Shown: in pieces, positions 44,295 to 53,059 of the stretch
Layout: every line of letters starts with the position of its first letter
Position numbering within the stretch: position 1 is the first letter of the stretch
DNA from: Flavobacteriaceae bacterium
GTDB lineage: Bacteria; Bacteroidota; Bacteroidia; Flavobacteriales; Flavobacteriaceae
Direction of reading: 5' to 3'
Length of the DNA stretch: 64,000 nucleotides
NCBI GenBank assembly: GCA_017852075.1
Contig: JAFMLQ010000003.1
Location: 1-64,000 of the forward strand
Made by a program: the position numbers and the translations under genes
The notes under the pieces: model-generated
The model's input: the letters and a program-made list of their open reading frames with translations, nothing else
What the model was told of the DNA's origin: nothing
Databases searched by the model: none

Positions 44295-45728
44295 ATGAAA
44301 GCAGCGAAAATCAAAACCCTTTTAGAAACTTCGGAACTAGACCAATCTTATGCGGTACAAGGATGGGTAAAAACATTTCGAGCCAACCGATTTATCGCAC
44401 TCAATGACGGTTCTTCTTTGAAAAATCTACAATGTGTAGTTTCCTTTGAACAGCTTGAAGACACTCTGCTGAAACGAATTACAACAGGGGCTGCATTACA
44501 CCTAGAAGGCACTTTGGTTGAAAGTCAAGGAGAAGGGCAAAAAGTAGAACTTCAAGTAGAAAAAATTCGTGTTCTAGGGGACTCTGATCCTGAAAAATAT
44601 CCCATTCAACCCAAAAAACATAGCCTTGAATTTTTACGAGAAAAGGCACATTTGAGAATCCGAACTACAACTTTTGCTGCAGTCATGAGAGTACGCTCGG
44701 CATTATCTTTTGCAGTACATAAGTTTTTTCAACAAGAAGGATTTTATTACGTCAATACGCCTATCATTACTGGGAGTGATGCAGAAGGTGCCGGAGAAAT
44801 GTTTCGTGTCAGTACGCTAGATATAAAAAATCCGCCCCTCAATGAAGAAGGTAATCCTGACTATAAAAAGGACTTTTTTGGTAAAGAAACCAATCTTACC
44901 GTTTCGGGACAATTGGAAGCAGAATCTTATGCATTAGGACTTGGAGAAGTATATACTTTTGGCCCTACCTTTCGTGCTGAAAACTCCAATACTACACGAC
45001 ACCTTGCAGAGTTTTGGATGATAGAGCCTGAAATGGCTTTTTACGATCTGACAGACAATATGAATTTGGCAGAAAAATTCATCACTTATGTGCTTAAAGA
45101 GGTTTTAAAAGATTGTGCAGAAGATCTTGAATTTCTTGATGAACGTCTAGCAAAGGAAGACCAAAGCAAACCCCAGGCAGAACGAAGTCCAATGCGGCTA
45201 ATCGAAAAAATAAAATTCGTAATTGAAAATGATTTTAAACGAGTAAGCTACACAGAAGCTTATGAGATTTTGAGAAATTCAAAACCTAACAAAAAGAAAA
45301 AATTTCAATTCTTAATTAATGAATGGGGAGTTGATCTTCAAAGCGAGCATGAACGCTATTTAGTTGAAAAACACTTCAAATGCCCTGTCATCCTATTTGA
45401 CTATCCTGCTAACATTAAGGCATTTTACATGCGGAGAAATGAAGACGAAAAAACCGTTAGGGCAATGGATATCCTCTTTCCGGGAATTGGAGAAATTGTT
45501 GGGGGATCTCAAAGAGAAGAACGTCTCGAAGTCTTGGAAAAACGAATCCAAGAAATGAATATCGATGCCGAAGAATTGTGGTGGTATCTTGACCTTCGCC
45601 GCTTTGGCAGCGTTCCTCATAGTGGGTTTGGTTTAGGATTTGAACGACTGGTTCAATTTACTACAGGTATGAATAACATACGCGATGTGATCCCATTTCC
45701 AAGAACTCCTCAAAACGCAGCATTCTAA
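44295..45728 (+). CDS. asnS: asparaginyl-tRNA synthetase
   Basis: A 477-residue class IIb synthetase. An N-terminal OB-fold anticodon domain (VQGWVKTFRANRFIALNDGS) is followed by the catalytic core: motif 2 in GPTFRAENSNTTRHLAEFWMIEPE and motif 3 in GFGLGFERLVQFTTG. The EGAGEMF segment and these motifs fit AsnRS instead of AspRS. Presence of AsnS implies direct charging of tRNA-Asn. Confidence 0.93.
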   Translation: MKAAKIKTLLETSELDQSYAVQGWVKTFRANRFIALNDGSSLKNLQCVVSFEQLEDTLLKRITTGAALHLEGTLVESQGEGQKVELQVEKIRVLGDSDPEKYPIQPKKHSLEFLREKAHLRIRTTTFAAVMRVRSALSFAVHKFFQQEGFYYVNTPIITGSDAEGAGEMFRVSTLDIKNPPLNEEGNPDYKKDFFGKETNLTVSGQLEAESYALGLGEVYTFGPTFRAENSNTTRHLAEFWMIEPEMAFYDLTDNMNLAEKFITYVLKEVLKDCAEDLEFLDERLAKEDQSKPQAERSPMRLIEKIKFVIENDFKRVSYTEAYEILRNSKPNKKKKFQFLINEWGVDLQSEHERYLVEKHFKCPVILFDYPANIKAFYMRRNEDEKTVRAMDILFPGIGEIVGGSQREERLEVLEKRIQEMNIDAEELWWYLDLRRFGSVPHSGFGLGFERLVQFTTGMNNIRDVIPFPRTPQNAAF

Positions 45729-45776
45729 AAAGTAAGCGCTAAATTGCATATCTTTATCTAGACGATTTTAATCCCT

Positions 45777-47219
45777 ATGCTCAAGCAACAGCTCCAAATA
45801 AAGCTTTCTCAAAAGTTATCTCCACAGCAAATTCAACTGATGAAGATGATCCAACTCTCTACGCTTGAATTGGAACAAAAGATTGAATCTGAAATTGGGG
45901 AAAACCCCGCTTTGGAAAATGGTATCGAACCACCAAACGACGAAAACCAAGACAATTCTTTTGAGGATAATGAAAAAATTGAAACAGATGAAATCGATAT
46001 CGATCAGTATCTGAGTGACGATGAAATACCTTCCTACAAACTATACACGAATAACTTCGATAGTGACGACCAAGATCGAACAATTCCTATATCTGGAGGA
46101 ATCAGCTTTCATCAGTATTTGTCACAGCAAATCGGTAATCTAATTCTTTCAGACGATGAAATTCAAGTAGCCGAATTCATTATTGGCAGTATTGACGAAA
46201 GTGGATATTTGAGAAGGAGTACGGAAGAATTAATCGACGATTTAGCCTTTACACAAAACACCCTTGTCACAGAAAAACAGATCGAAAAAATTTTAAGATC
46301 CGTGCAATCTCTAGATCCTCCTGGAGTAGGCGCCCGATCACTTCAAGAATGTCTTCAGCTCCAATTGGAAAAGAAGAAAAAAGATCGTCCGGAAGTAAAT
46401 CATGCACTAGAAATTATTAAAAATCATTTCGATCACTTTAGTCATAAACATTATTCCAAACTTCAGGATCGAATAGGAATAAGCAAAGAGGAGTTAAAAA
46501 CCGCAATGGATTTGATTAGCAAACTGAATCCCAAGCCCGGTGGAGCTCTTTCTTCTACCGATCAAAACACACATATCGTACCTGACTTTATTTTGACGAT
46601 AGAGGATGGGGAGTTGCTCGTAGCTCTAAACCAAAGAAATGCACCCCAATTACGGGTTTCCAATGCATATAAAGAGATGCTATCAGGCTATTCTGAAGCC
46701 CATTCAAAATCCAAATCTCAACAAGAAGCTGTTCAATTTATCAAGCAAAAATTGGATGCTGCAAAATGGTTTATCGATGCCATCAAACAACGGCACCAAA
46801 CCCTTACACTCACTATCAATGCAATTTTAGAACACCAACGAGAATACTTTCTCACAGGAGATGAGCGTAGACTTCGCCCCATGATCTTAAAAGATATAGC
46901 CGAAAAGGTTGCAATGGATATTTCCACTATCTCACGAGTTGCAAATAGTAAATATATTGACACTCCATATGGCGTAAAATTATTAAAAACGTTTTTTTCT
47001 GAAGGGATGAAGAATGAAGAAGGAGAAGATGTATCAACTATTGAAATTAAAAGAATTCTTGAACAATTAATCGCTGAAGAAAGTAAGAAAAAACCTTTGA
47101 CCGATCAGACCCTTTCAGAAATGATGAAAGAAAAAGGATTCATCGTAGCACGAAGGACCATTGCCAAATATCGAGAACAACTAGACATCCCTGTGGCACG
47201 AATGCGAAGAGAACTCTAA
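45777..47219 (+). CDS. rpoN: RNA polymerase sigma-54 factor
   Basis: A 480-residue sigma-54. Region I (KLSQKLSPQQIQLMKMIQLSTLELEQKI) is followed by an acidic region II (about 50-95), the core-binding region and the helix-turn-helix LKDIAEKVAMDISTISRV. The RpoN box is ARRTIAKYREQ near the C-terminus. I found no convincing -24/-12 promoter in the gaps of this window. It is convergent to the barrel gene with a 1-base gap; the CTCTA/TAGAG arms at 47214-47226 carry both stop codons. Confidence 0.93.
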   Translation: MLKQQLQIKLSQKLSPQQIQLMKMIQLSTLELEQKIESEIGENPALENGIEPPNDENQDNSFEDNEKIETDEIDIDQYLSDDEIPSYKLYTNNFDSDDQDRTIPISGGISFHQYLSQQIGNLILSDDEIQVAEFIIGSIDESGYLRRSTEELIDDLAFTQNTLVTEKQIEKILRSVQSLDPPGVGARSLQECLQLQLEKKKKDRPEVNHALEIIKNHFDHFSHKHYSKLQDRIGISKEELKTAMDLISKLNPKPGGALSSTDQNTHIVPDFILTIEDGELLVALNQRNAPQLRVSNAYKEMLSGYSEAHSKSKSQQEAVQFIKQKLDAAKWFIDAIKQRHQTLTLTINAILEHQREYFLTGDERRLRPMILKDIAEKVAMDISTISRVANSKYIDTPYGVKLLKTFFSEGMKNEEGEDVSTIEIKRILEQLIAEESKKKPLTDQTLSEMMKEKGFIVARRTIAKYREQLDIPVARMRREL

Positions 47220-47220
47220 A

Positions 47221-47925
47221 CTAGAGAAGGTAAAAAATCAATCCAACCTTAATAGGTGTCAATTCAATAGGTAATGCCTGTTCATTGACTCCATCTGACT
47301 TTAAAAAAGGAGTTAACCGATAGGCCAAGTAAAAATTCCACGTATTAAATCCAAAACTTAAGTTTGCCGATGCACCAAAAGTATCGAGTTCATCTGAAAG
47401 GGCAATAACTTCAGAATTTTGCTTTGCTTTTATACGATAATTCCATTGGAAAGTAATACCACCATATACTCTCCAAAATGCATAATCTGTAGGCGAAGAA
47501 CCTCGCCATCGAAGTGTTAAAGGAAATTCAAGGGACTGCACAGAAATAAAAAAAGGATCAACAGGTGTTGAATTTAACTCAGGAAGGGAATATGAACCGA
47601 CATCTAAAGGGATCAAATTTGTCGTATATCTTTCAAAACCCATGCCCAATCCTATACCCGTTGCAAATCTGCCAGACGCAGATAAAGGAATATCTCGAAC
47701 CACTCCCCATTGAAAATGACGGGATAATCCTTGGGGCTTGAAACGCTCCTGATTACTCTCCAGAATCATAAAAGAAGCCCCCAAATAAATCTGATCTTCT
47801 CGATAAAACGCACGATCGTCGGCTGCTACAGTTTCTTGAGCTTGAAGGCTGGTTAATACCAAAAGTCCTGCAAGCAGAGACCTGAGAAGTAAAGTGAATA
47901 GGTGCTTTTTTTCAAAGTCTTTCAT
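47221..47925 (-). CDS. PorT-like outer membrane beta-barrel protein
   Basis: A 234-residue exported protein: a hydrophobic signal (LLLRSLLAGLLVLTSLQAQ) is followed by alternating aromatic strands ending in an outer-membrane-type terminus GLIFYLL. The pattern LGASFMILES, HFQWGVVRDIPLSASGRFATG and LEFPLTLRWR matches porin-family/PorT-like barrels of Bacteroidota. Specific function unknown. It follows the exbB-exbD operon but a strong terminator separates it, so it is independently transcribed. Confidence 0.72.
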   Translation of the reverse strand: MKDFEKKHLFTLLLRSLLAGLLVLTSLQAQETVAADDRAFYREDQIYLGASFMILESNQERFKPQGLSRHFQWGVVRDIPLSASGRFATGIGLGMGFERYTTNLIPLDVGSYSLPELNSTPVDPFFISVQSLEFPLTLRWRGSSPTDYAFWRVYGGITFQWNYRIKAKQNSEVIALSDELDTFGASANLSFGFNTWNFYLAYRLTPFLKSDGVNEQALPIELTPIKVGLIFYLL

Positions 47926-47942
47926 ACCCTATGAAAGTAAAA

Positions 47943-47969
47943 AAAAAGTGCCTCTAGGAGGCACTTTTT
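47943..47969. terminator. bidirectional rho-independent terminator
   Basis: GTGCCTC (47948-47954), loop TAG, GAGGCAC (47958-47964) form a perfect 7-bp GC-rich stem flanked by A-run and T-run on both strands. It lies 25 bases beyond the exbD stop on the minus strand and ends the exbB-exbD operon. Confidence 0.8.
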
Positions 47970-47989
47970 ATTAGAAAACTATTTGAAAA

Positions 47990-48472
47990 TCAATTCAAGT
48001 TTTGTTTGTAATCTCCTACCCTTGTAGTATAATTAATTTTTAATGCACTTACTTTACGTAACTCCTGTTTGATATCTTGAATAAGACCCATCTTGGTGTC
48101 ACTATCTACTTTCAAGGCTGTAGTCAAGACATTTTGCAATTCTTGACGTTTCGAAGCACGCTCTGCAAGAATAAATGCCCCAACCTCATCTACTGAAGCA
48201 AACTTATCGTTCAACTGTATTCTCGCACTGGTACCGTATTTATCCTGGTAACGTGTAGAGGGCTTTCCTGCATAGATGTACATTACACGATCTTTTTTGT
48301 CCAATTTTTGAACCTGATCTGCAGCAGGAAGCTTGTTGACAACCATCAGTGTGCTGTCACGCATCACTGTGGCAACCATAAAGAAGAACAATAACATAAA
48401 AACAATATCGGGTAAAGAAGCCGTTGAAATCGCTGGTAAATCGCCTCCTTTTTTCTTTTTAAATTTTGACAT
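47990..48472 (-). CDS. exbD: ExbD-family proton-channel partner (second copy)
   Basis: A 160-residue ExbD/TolR protein: a short cytoplasmic basic tail, one membrane helix with the channel Asp in TASLPDIVFMLLFFFMVATV, and a periplasmic domain ending in INYTTRVGDYK. Works with the ExbB-type protein encoded upstream to use proton flow for outer-membrane work. It is the last gene of the four-gene operon. Confidence 0.85.
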   Translation of the reverse strand: MSKFKKKKGGDLPAISTASLPDIVFMLLFFFMVATVMRDSTLMVVNKLPAADQVQKLDKKDRVMYIYAGKPSTRYQDKYGTSARIQLNDKFASVDEVGAFILAERASKRQELQNVLTTALKVDSDTKMGLIQDIKQELRKVSALKINYTTRVGDYKQNLN

Positions 48473-48482
48473 GGTTCTAAGT

Positions 48483-49106
48483 TTAGTTTAGTTTAGTCGA
48501 TTCTGCTTCGGATAACTTCTGTGGATACATGGCTTTCACCTGATCCAGCTTTGGTTTCAATTCTTCAGCAGTCTCAGGACTGGTTCTAGGGTCATCATAT
48601 TGCTTCTGAGCTTCTACAAAATTCATTTGCAAATTTGGAAAAAGACGCTCAAACTCACGATTTCGCAAATCATTATAAGCTGCGACCAATTCATTTTGAA
48701 CGGCAATATAAACTTTATAGGAAGTCTCACGATCATTTTTTAATGAAATGATAGCCTTATCTGGATTATCAGAAGAGGCTTCGTCACGTGCTCCTTGACA
48801 ATAATCACAAGCTTCGTCACCTACACCACCGCCATTGTCTAGAAAAGCAATCGCTAAAGACCGTAAGTCTGCTATATCAGCAAGTTCTTCTTCTACTAAT
48901 AGTTGATCGTTTTTACTAACCAATACAGTAAAGATATTTTTCTCTCTAATGATGGGTGGGTCAACTTGATCTTCCATTGGAGGTAACTTACGATTCAATC
49001 CGCTATCGGTTTCAATCGTTGTCGTAACCAAGAAGAAAATGAGTAGTAGGAAAGCGATATCCGCCATGGAACCTGCATTTACCTCTGGTGCTGATCTTTT
49101 TGCCAT
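48483..49106 (-). CDS. exbD: ExbD-family proton-channel partner with periplasmic CxxC insert
   Basis: A 207-residue ExbD, longer than the usual 140. The membrane helix has the channel Asp16 in SMADIAFLLLIFFLVTTT. In the periplasmic part an insert around 94-117 reads VGDEACDYCQGARDEASSDN, with C100 and C103 in a CxxC arrangement. After it the fold resumes (AIISLKNDRETSYKVYIAV). The insert could form a disulfide or bind a ligand. It is 10 bases upstream of the second exbD. Confidence 0.84.
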   Translation of the reverse strand: MAKRSAPEVNAGSMADIAFLLLIFFLVTTTIETDSGLNRKLPPMEDQVDPPIIREKNIFTVLVSKNDQLLVEEELADIADLRSLAIAFLDNGGGVGDEACDYCQGARDEASSDNPDKAIISLKNDRETSYKVYIAVQNELVAAYNDLRNREFERLFPNLQMNFVEAQKQYDDPRTSPETAEELKPKLDQVKAMYPQKLSEAESTKLN

Positions 49107-49109
49107 AAC

Positions 49110-49559
49110 TTATCGTTTAAGTAGTTTCTTCGCTCCAGAAAGAACCATAGACAGGATAGCTAATGCAGCTAAAATGTAAAACATTCTTAAACCTGTTCCT
49201 ACCCAACGCGAACCTGCAGCGGATAAAACTTCACCATCTTTTAAAGGTGTTTCAACACCAGTAGATGCCGCATAAGCGATACCAACCACCACTAGAAAAC
49301 ATCCGATAAAGACTATTGATTTTTTTAATTTCTGAGAGCTAGAAGCTAGATTTAACAAAGAAAAAACTATGGTTACAAGAACCGTAATGGCAAGTATCGC
49401 AATGGATAAAGAAACAAGTGGAGACACTGTTCCAAAATCACCAGCACTCGCCGCCATTTTAATTTCTTCGTCTCCTACTCCAATAATTCTGAATAAGAAT
49501 ACGACGCCTAGCAAACCAAAAACAGCACTAATTATTTTTACAATTGTTTGAAGATTCAT
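49110..49559 (-). CDS. conserved four-helix membrane protein in the exbB-exbD operon
   Basis: A 149-residue protein with four predicted membrane helices and a small periplasmic loop VETPLKDGEVLSAAGSRWVG. I do not recognise a named family. Its place between exbB and exbD, with 3 bases to the next gene, suggests an accessory subunit of this proton-driven complex. Confidence 0.7.
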   Translation of the reverse strand: MNLQTIVKIISAVFGLLGVVFLFRIIGVGDEEIKMAASAGDFGTVSPLVSLSIAILAITVLVTIVFSLLNLASSSQKLKKSIVFIGCFLVVVGIAYAASTGVETPLKDGEVLSAAGSRWVGTGLRMFYILAALAILSMVLSGAKKLLKR

Positions 49560-49582
49560 GTGAATTGCTGTTAAAGGGTTAA

Positions 49583-50344
49583 TTATTTCTTTTGTGCAAC
49601 AAGGATGTCGATCAAGGTGATTGAAGCGTCTTCCATGTCGTTTACAATACTATCAATTTTTGCAACGATGTAATTGTAAAATATTTGGAGAATGATCGCA
49701 ACGATCAAACCAAATACGGTAGTTAGGAGTGCTACTTTAATACCCCCCGCTACAAGTGAAGGCTGCATATCTCCTGCTGCTTCAATTTTATCAAATGCCT
49801 GAATCATCCCGATTACCGTTCCCATGAACCCAAGCATGGGTGCAAGTGCAATAAACAAGGAAATCCAAGAGACGTTTTTCTCTAATTGTCCCATTTGTAC
49901 TCCTCCATAGGCTACAACAGCTTTCTCTGCGCTTTCAACACCTTCATCCATTCGGTCTAAACCTTGATAGAAGATTGAGGCTACAGGTCCTTTTGTATTT
50001 CTACAATATTCTTTAGCTGCATCTACCCCACCAGACGAAAGTGCTTCTTCAACTCCTTCAGTCAGTTTTTTGGTATTGGTAGTGGCTAAGTTTAAAAAGA
50101 TAATTCGTTCGATGGCGATCGCAAGACCTAAAATAAGACAAATCAATACGATTCCCATAAATCCAGGGCCTCCTTCAATAAAACGTTTTTTTAATTCTTG
50201 GGTGAATGAAGCTGATTGTGCTGGAGCTTCTTCATCTTGAACGATAGATGATGCTACTGTAGTAGCTGTATTAGGTGTTGCAAAAGCTACGTTCGCGGTA
50301 GCCATAAAACCTAAAAAAGTAAGGGCAATAAATAGTTTTCTCAT
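49583..50344 (-). CDS. exbB: MotA/TolQ/ExbB-family proton channel protein
   Basis: A 253-residue ExbB homologue. It starts with a Sec-like signal (ATANVAFA) and a short acidic periplasmic stretch, unlike E. coli ExbB. The channel helices follow, with FMGIVLICLILGLAIAIERIIFL and the conserved ISLFIALAPMLGFMGTVIGMIQAF and IKVALLTTVFGLIVAI. It would form a proton channel with the two ExbD proteins encoded downstream. Confidence 0.87.
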   Translation of the reverse strand: MRKLFIALTFLGFMATANVAFATPNTATTVASSIVQDEEAPAQSASFTQELKKRFIEGGPGFMGIVLICLILGLAIAIERIIFLNLATTNTKKLTEGVEEALSSGGVDAAKEYCRNTKGPVASIFYQGLDRMDEGVESAEKAVVAYGGVQMGQLEKNVSWISLFIALAPMLGFMGTVIGMIQAFDKIEAAGDMQPSLVAGGIKVALLTTVFGLIVAIILQIFYNYIVAKIDSIVNDMEDASITLIDILVAQKK

Positions 50345-50418
50345 TTTAATTAATGTTTGTTCTTTTTTGATTAATTGCTGTTAAAGATAAAAAAAAATAT
50401 ATACGATATTAATTTTTG

Positions 50419-50508
50419 CAGAGAGGAAGGGATTCGAACCCTCGATTCCAATGCAATTGGAATACACACTTTCCAGGCGTGCGCCTTCGACCACTCGGCC
50501 ACCTCTCT
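50419..50508 (-). tRNA. tRNA-Ser (GGA)
   Basis: A 90-base class II tRNA on the minus strand. The acceptor stem AGAGAGG pairs with CCUCUCU, the anticodon loop is CUGGAAA with anticodon GGA (50472-50474), the variable arm is long as in tRNA-Ser, and the T arm is GAGGG UUCGAAU CCCUU. Discriminator is G. The CCA end is not fully encoded (the gene runs into GCA). Confidence 0.95.
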
Positions 50509-50536
50509 AAATCAATGAATCAAATAAAGGGAAAAA

Positions 50537-50558
50537 AAATCTTTTTTTAAAAAGATTT
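50537..50558 (-). terminator. AT-rich inverted repeat after tatD
   Basis: AAATCTTTTT and AAAAAGATTT form a perfect 10-bp stem with a TT loop; on the minus strand a run of T follows. It lies 15 bases beyond the tatD stop. With only two G-C type pairs it is a weak terminator at best. Confidence 0.4.
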
Positions 50559-50572
50559 AAGAATTTAATTTC

Positions 50573-51340
50573 TTAAAAATTAAAAAGTGTTCTAGCGTTC
50601 TGCGTTGTAATGGTGGCTATTTCAAACTCTGATTGCCCATAACACTCGGCTACTTTATTTAAAATCAAAGGTATATAAGAACTCTCATTTCGTTTTCCTC
50701 GGTAAGGGTTGGGTGCCAGATAAGGAGCATCTGTCTCTAATACAATAGCCTCCAAAGGCAATTCGTGTAAAAACTGATCTATTTTCCCATTTTTAAAAGT
50801 GACAACTCCACCAATTCCCAACTTAAAATTTAAATCAATCGCACGTTTGGCTTGGTTCAAATTTCCCGTAAAACAATGAAATATTCCAAAAAGTGTTTCT
50901 GATCGATGGGTCTCTAATATTTCAAATACCTCATCAAAGGCTTCTCTACAATGAATCACTATAGGTAAATGGTATTGTTTTGCCCATTCGATCTGTTTAG
51001 AAAAAGCCTCTTGCTGTTGCTTTAAGTACGTTTGGTCCCAATATAAGTCTATTCCAATTTCTCCAATAGCACAAAAAGAGCGTTGCTTCAACTGAGCGGC
51101 GACCTTGTTCAGCTCTTCTTCAACATCTTGTTTTACGTGACAGGGATGTACTCCTGCCATCAGGTGTACCACCTCAGGATAGCTTTTTTCTAAAGCATAC
51201 ATACGCTCTGTATAGGTACTGTCTATCGCAGGAACAAAAAAGTGGGTGACTCCCGCTGCTGTTGCACGTTCCATCATCTCTGCTCGGTCCAAGTCAAATG
51301 CCTCTACATAAAGGTGTGTATGGGTATCAATGAGTTCCAT
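50573..51340 (-). CDS. TatD-family metal-dependent hydrolase
   Basis: A hydrolase of about 255 residues. Metal and catalytic motifs are IDTHTHLY, GVHPCHV, GEIGIDLYWD, VIHCREAF, GIFHCFTG and LETDAPYLAP. TatD proteins have 3'-5' DNase and D-aminoacyl-tRNA-related activity in some bacteria. ATG 51340 gives the family's normal start; a longer frame to 51361 is unneeded. Confidence 0.88.
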   Translation of the reverse strand: MELIDTHTHLYVEAFDLDRAEMMERATAAGVTHFFVPAIDSTYTERMYALEKSYPEVVHLMAGVHPCHVKQDVEEELNKVAAQLKQRSFCAIGEIGIDLYWDQTYLKQQQEAFSKQIEWAKQYHLPIVIHCREAFDEVFEILETHRSETLFGIFHCFTGNLNQAKRAIDLNFKLGIGGVVTFKNGKIDQFLHELPLEAIVLETDAPYLAPNPYRGKRNESSYIPLILNKVAECYGQSEFEIATITTQNARTLFNF

Positions 51341-51422
51341 TTTCAAAAATTTCAGTGACAAAGTTACTTAATGTACCAAAACCATTCTATTTTTCAATTG
51401 GAAGACTTACTTTTATACGTAG

Positions 51423-51830
51423 ATGAACTCTCGACCCTCTATTCGACTTCGAATTTCCAAAACCAAACACCTTTTGTGCAATGCTCAAATTAACGGAAAA
51501 TCTGCAGTATTATTAGTCGATACAGGAGCTTCCAACAGTTGTATTCACAATGCACTTCAAGATCATTTTGAATTGCGAGTTAAAGGTGATCCTTTTGACG
51601 CAGCGGGAGCCAGCGAAGGAAAGATGCAAGCCGTAATGACTAGACCATCTAAAATTCAGCTTGGAAGAAGTTTTAAAGGAAAGCAGGGTTTCGTCTTACT
51701 CGATCTCAATCATGTAAACACTTCTCTGATCAGCCAAGGTGCCCACAAAATTGACGGAATCCTAGGGGCTGATTTTTTAAAAAAAAACAAGGCTGTGATT
51801 GACTACGCACAGCGGAAGTTATTGCTATAA
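51423..51830 (+). CDS. retropepsin-like aspartic protease
   Basis: A 135-residue single-domain aspartic protease fold. The catalytic loop is [12 protein letters not shown] and the second hydrophobic-Gly (psi) motif is [11 protein letters not shown], followed by a strand ending [11 protein letters not shown]. One domain carries one Asp, so activity would need a dimer. It has no signal peptide or membrane segment. Its stop overlaps that of sucB (CTATAA). Confidence 0.75.
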   Translation: MNSRPSIRLRISKTKHLLCNAQINGKSAVLLVDTGASNSCIHNALQDHFELRVKGDPFDAAGASEGKMQAVMTRPSKIQLGRSFKGKQGFVLLDLNHVNTSLISQGAHKIDGILGADFLKKNKAVIDYAQRKLLL

Positions 51831-53042
51831 TTCAAACGCCTTTTGGGGATTCCCATCCATCAAAAGTGTAATAGGATCTTCAAGTGCTTCCTTAATAGCA
51901 ACTAGAAAACCTACGGACTCACGTCCGTCAATAATTCGATGATCATACGATAATGCTAAATACATCATTGGACGGATTTCTACTTTTCCATCTACTGCTA
52001 CAGGTCGTTGAATGATGTTATGCATTCCGAGGATTCCTGACTGTGGAGGATTGATGATCGGGGTAGATAACATCGATCCAAAAACACCTCCATTGGAAAT
52101 GGTGAAGGTTCCTCCAGTCATGTCATCAACCGTAATTTTTCCATCTCTTGCTTTTACTGCCAAACGCCCAATTTCTTGTTCGATTCCGGAAAAGGTTAAA
52201 AGTTCCGCATTTCGCACCACTGGAACCATCAAACCTTTAGGTCCAGAAACAGCTACACTAATATCACAATAGTTATAGGCTATCTTATAATCGCCATCCA
52301 TCATAGAATTGACATCGGGATAAAGCTGTAATGCACGGACAACCGCCTTGGTAAAAAAGCTCATAAAGCCCAATTTCACTTGGTGCTTTTCCAAGAAGGC
52401 ATCTTTGTGTTCATTACGCACTTTAAATACCGCTGACATATCCACCTCGTTAAAAGTTGTCAGCATAGCGGTTTCATTTTTGGCTGCTACCAGGCGTTCC
52501 GCAACACGTCTTCGCAACATGGAAAGTTTTCCCCGCTCTTGACCGCGTTTGCCCCACTCTGGTTGTGTTCCCATGGAAGGAGTGGCTTTTACCGCATCAT
52601 TTTTAGTAATCCGTCCACCTCTCCCTGTAGCTTTTACTTGGCTTGGGTCAATTCCTTTTTCATCCATGATTTTTCGTGCTGCTGGAGAAGGAGTTTGTGC
52701 TGCATAGCTAGTTTCTACTTTAGGAGCTTGAGGTGTGGATGAAACCGCAGGAGCTTTATCAACTGGGGAGGTTTGCTCTTTTACTTGGGCAGAAGCGGTG
52801 CCCTTCCCTTCAGTATCAATCAAACAAACCACTGCTCCAACAGCTACCGCATCACCTTCTTCTGCTTTTAGGGTGATTATACCACTAACCTCAGCAGGAA
52901 GTTCAAGAGTAGCTTTATCAGAATCTACTTCTGCTATCGCTTGATCTTTTTCCACATAATCCCCGTCGGCAACCAACCATTGGGCAATTTCAACTTCGGT
53001 AATGGATTCTCCCGGCGAGGGAACTTTCATTTCTAAAATCAT
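51825..53042 (-). CDS. sucB: 2-oxoglutarate dehydrogenase E2 (dihydrolipoyl succinyltransferase)
   Basis: A 405-residue E2. The lipoyl domain carries the modified Lys in [14 protein letters not shown] (about 43). A Pro/Ala-rich linker leads to the E3/E1-binding domain ([16 protein letters not shown]) and then the catalytic domain, whose active-site His/Asp is in [16 protein letters not shown]. It makes succinyl-CoA in the TCA cycle. sucA lies 17 bases upstream, so both form one operon. Confidence 0.93.
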   Translation of the reverse strand: MILEMKVPSPGESITEVEIAQWLVADGDYVEKDQAIAEVDSDKATLELPAEVSGIITLKAEEGDAVAVGAVVCLIDTEGKGTASAQVKEQTSPVDKAPAVSSTPQAPKVETSYAAQTPSPAARKIMDEKGIDPSQVKATGRGGRITKNDAVKATPSMGTQPEWGKRGQERGKLSMLRRRVAERLVAAKNETAMLTTFNEVDMSAVFKVRNEHKDAFLEKHQVKLGFMSFFTKAVVRALQLYPDVNSMMDGDYKIAYNYCDISVAVSGPKGLMVPVVRNAELLTFSGIEQEIGRLAVKARDGKITVDDMTGGTFTISNGGVFGSMLSTPIINPPQSGILGMHNIIQRPVAVDGKVEIRPMMYLALSYDHRIIDGRESVGFLVAIKEALEDPITLLMDGNPQKAFEL

Positions 53043-53059
53043 GTTCTGTTTTTTGGTTT

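Noticed and set aside
50419..50508. tRNA-Ser as an integration site for a mobile element
   Set aside because: No integrase, direct repeat of the tRNA 3' end or foreign genes nearby.
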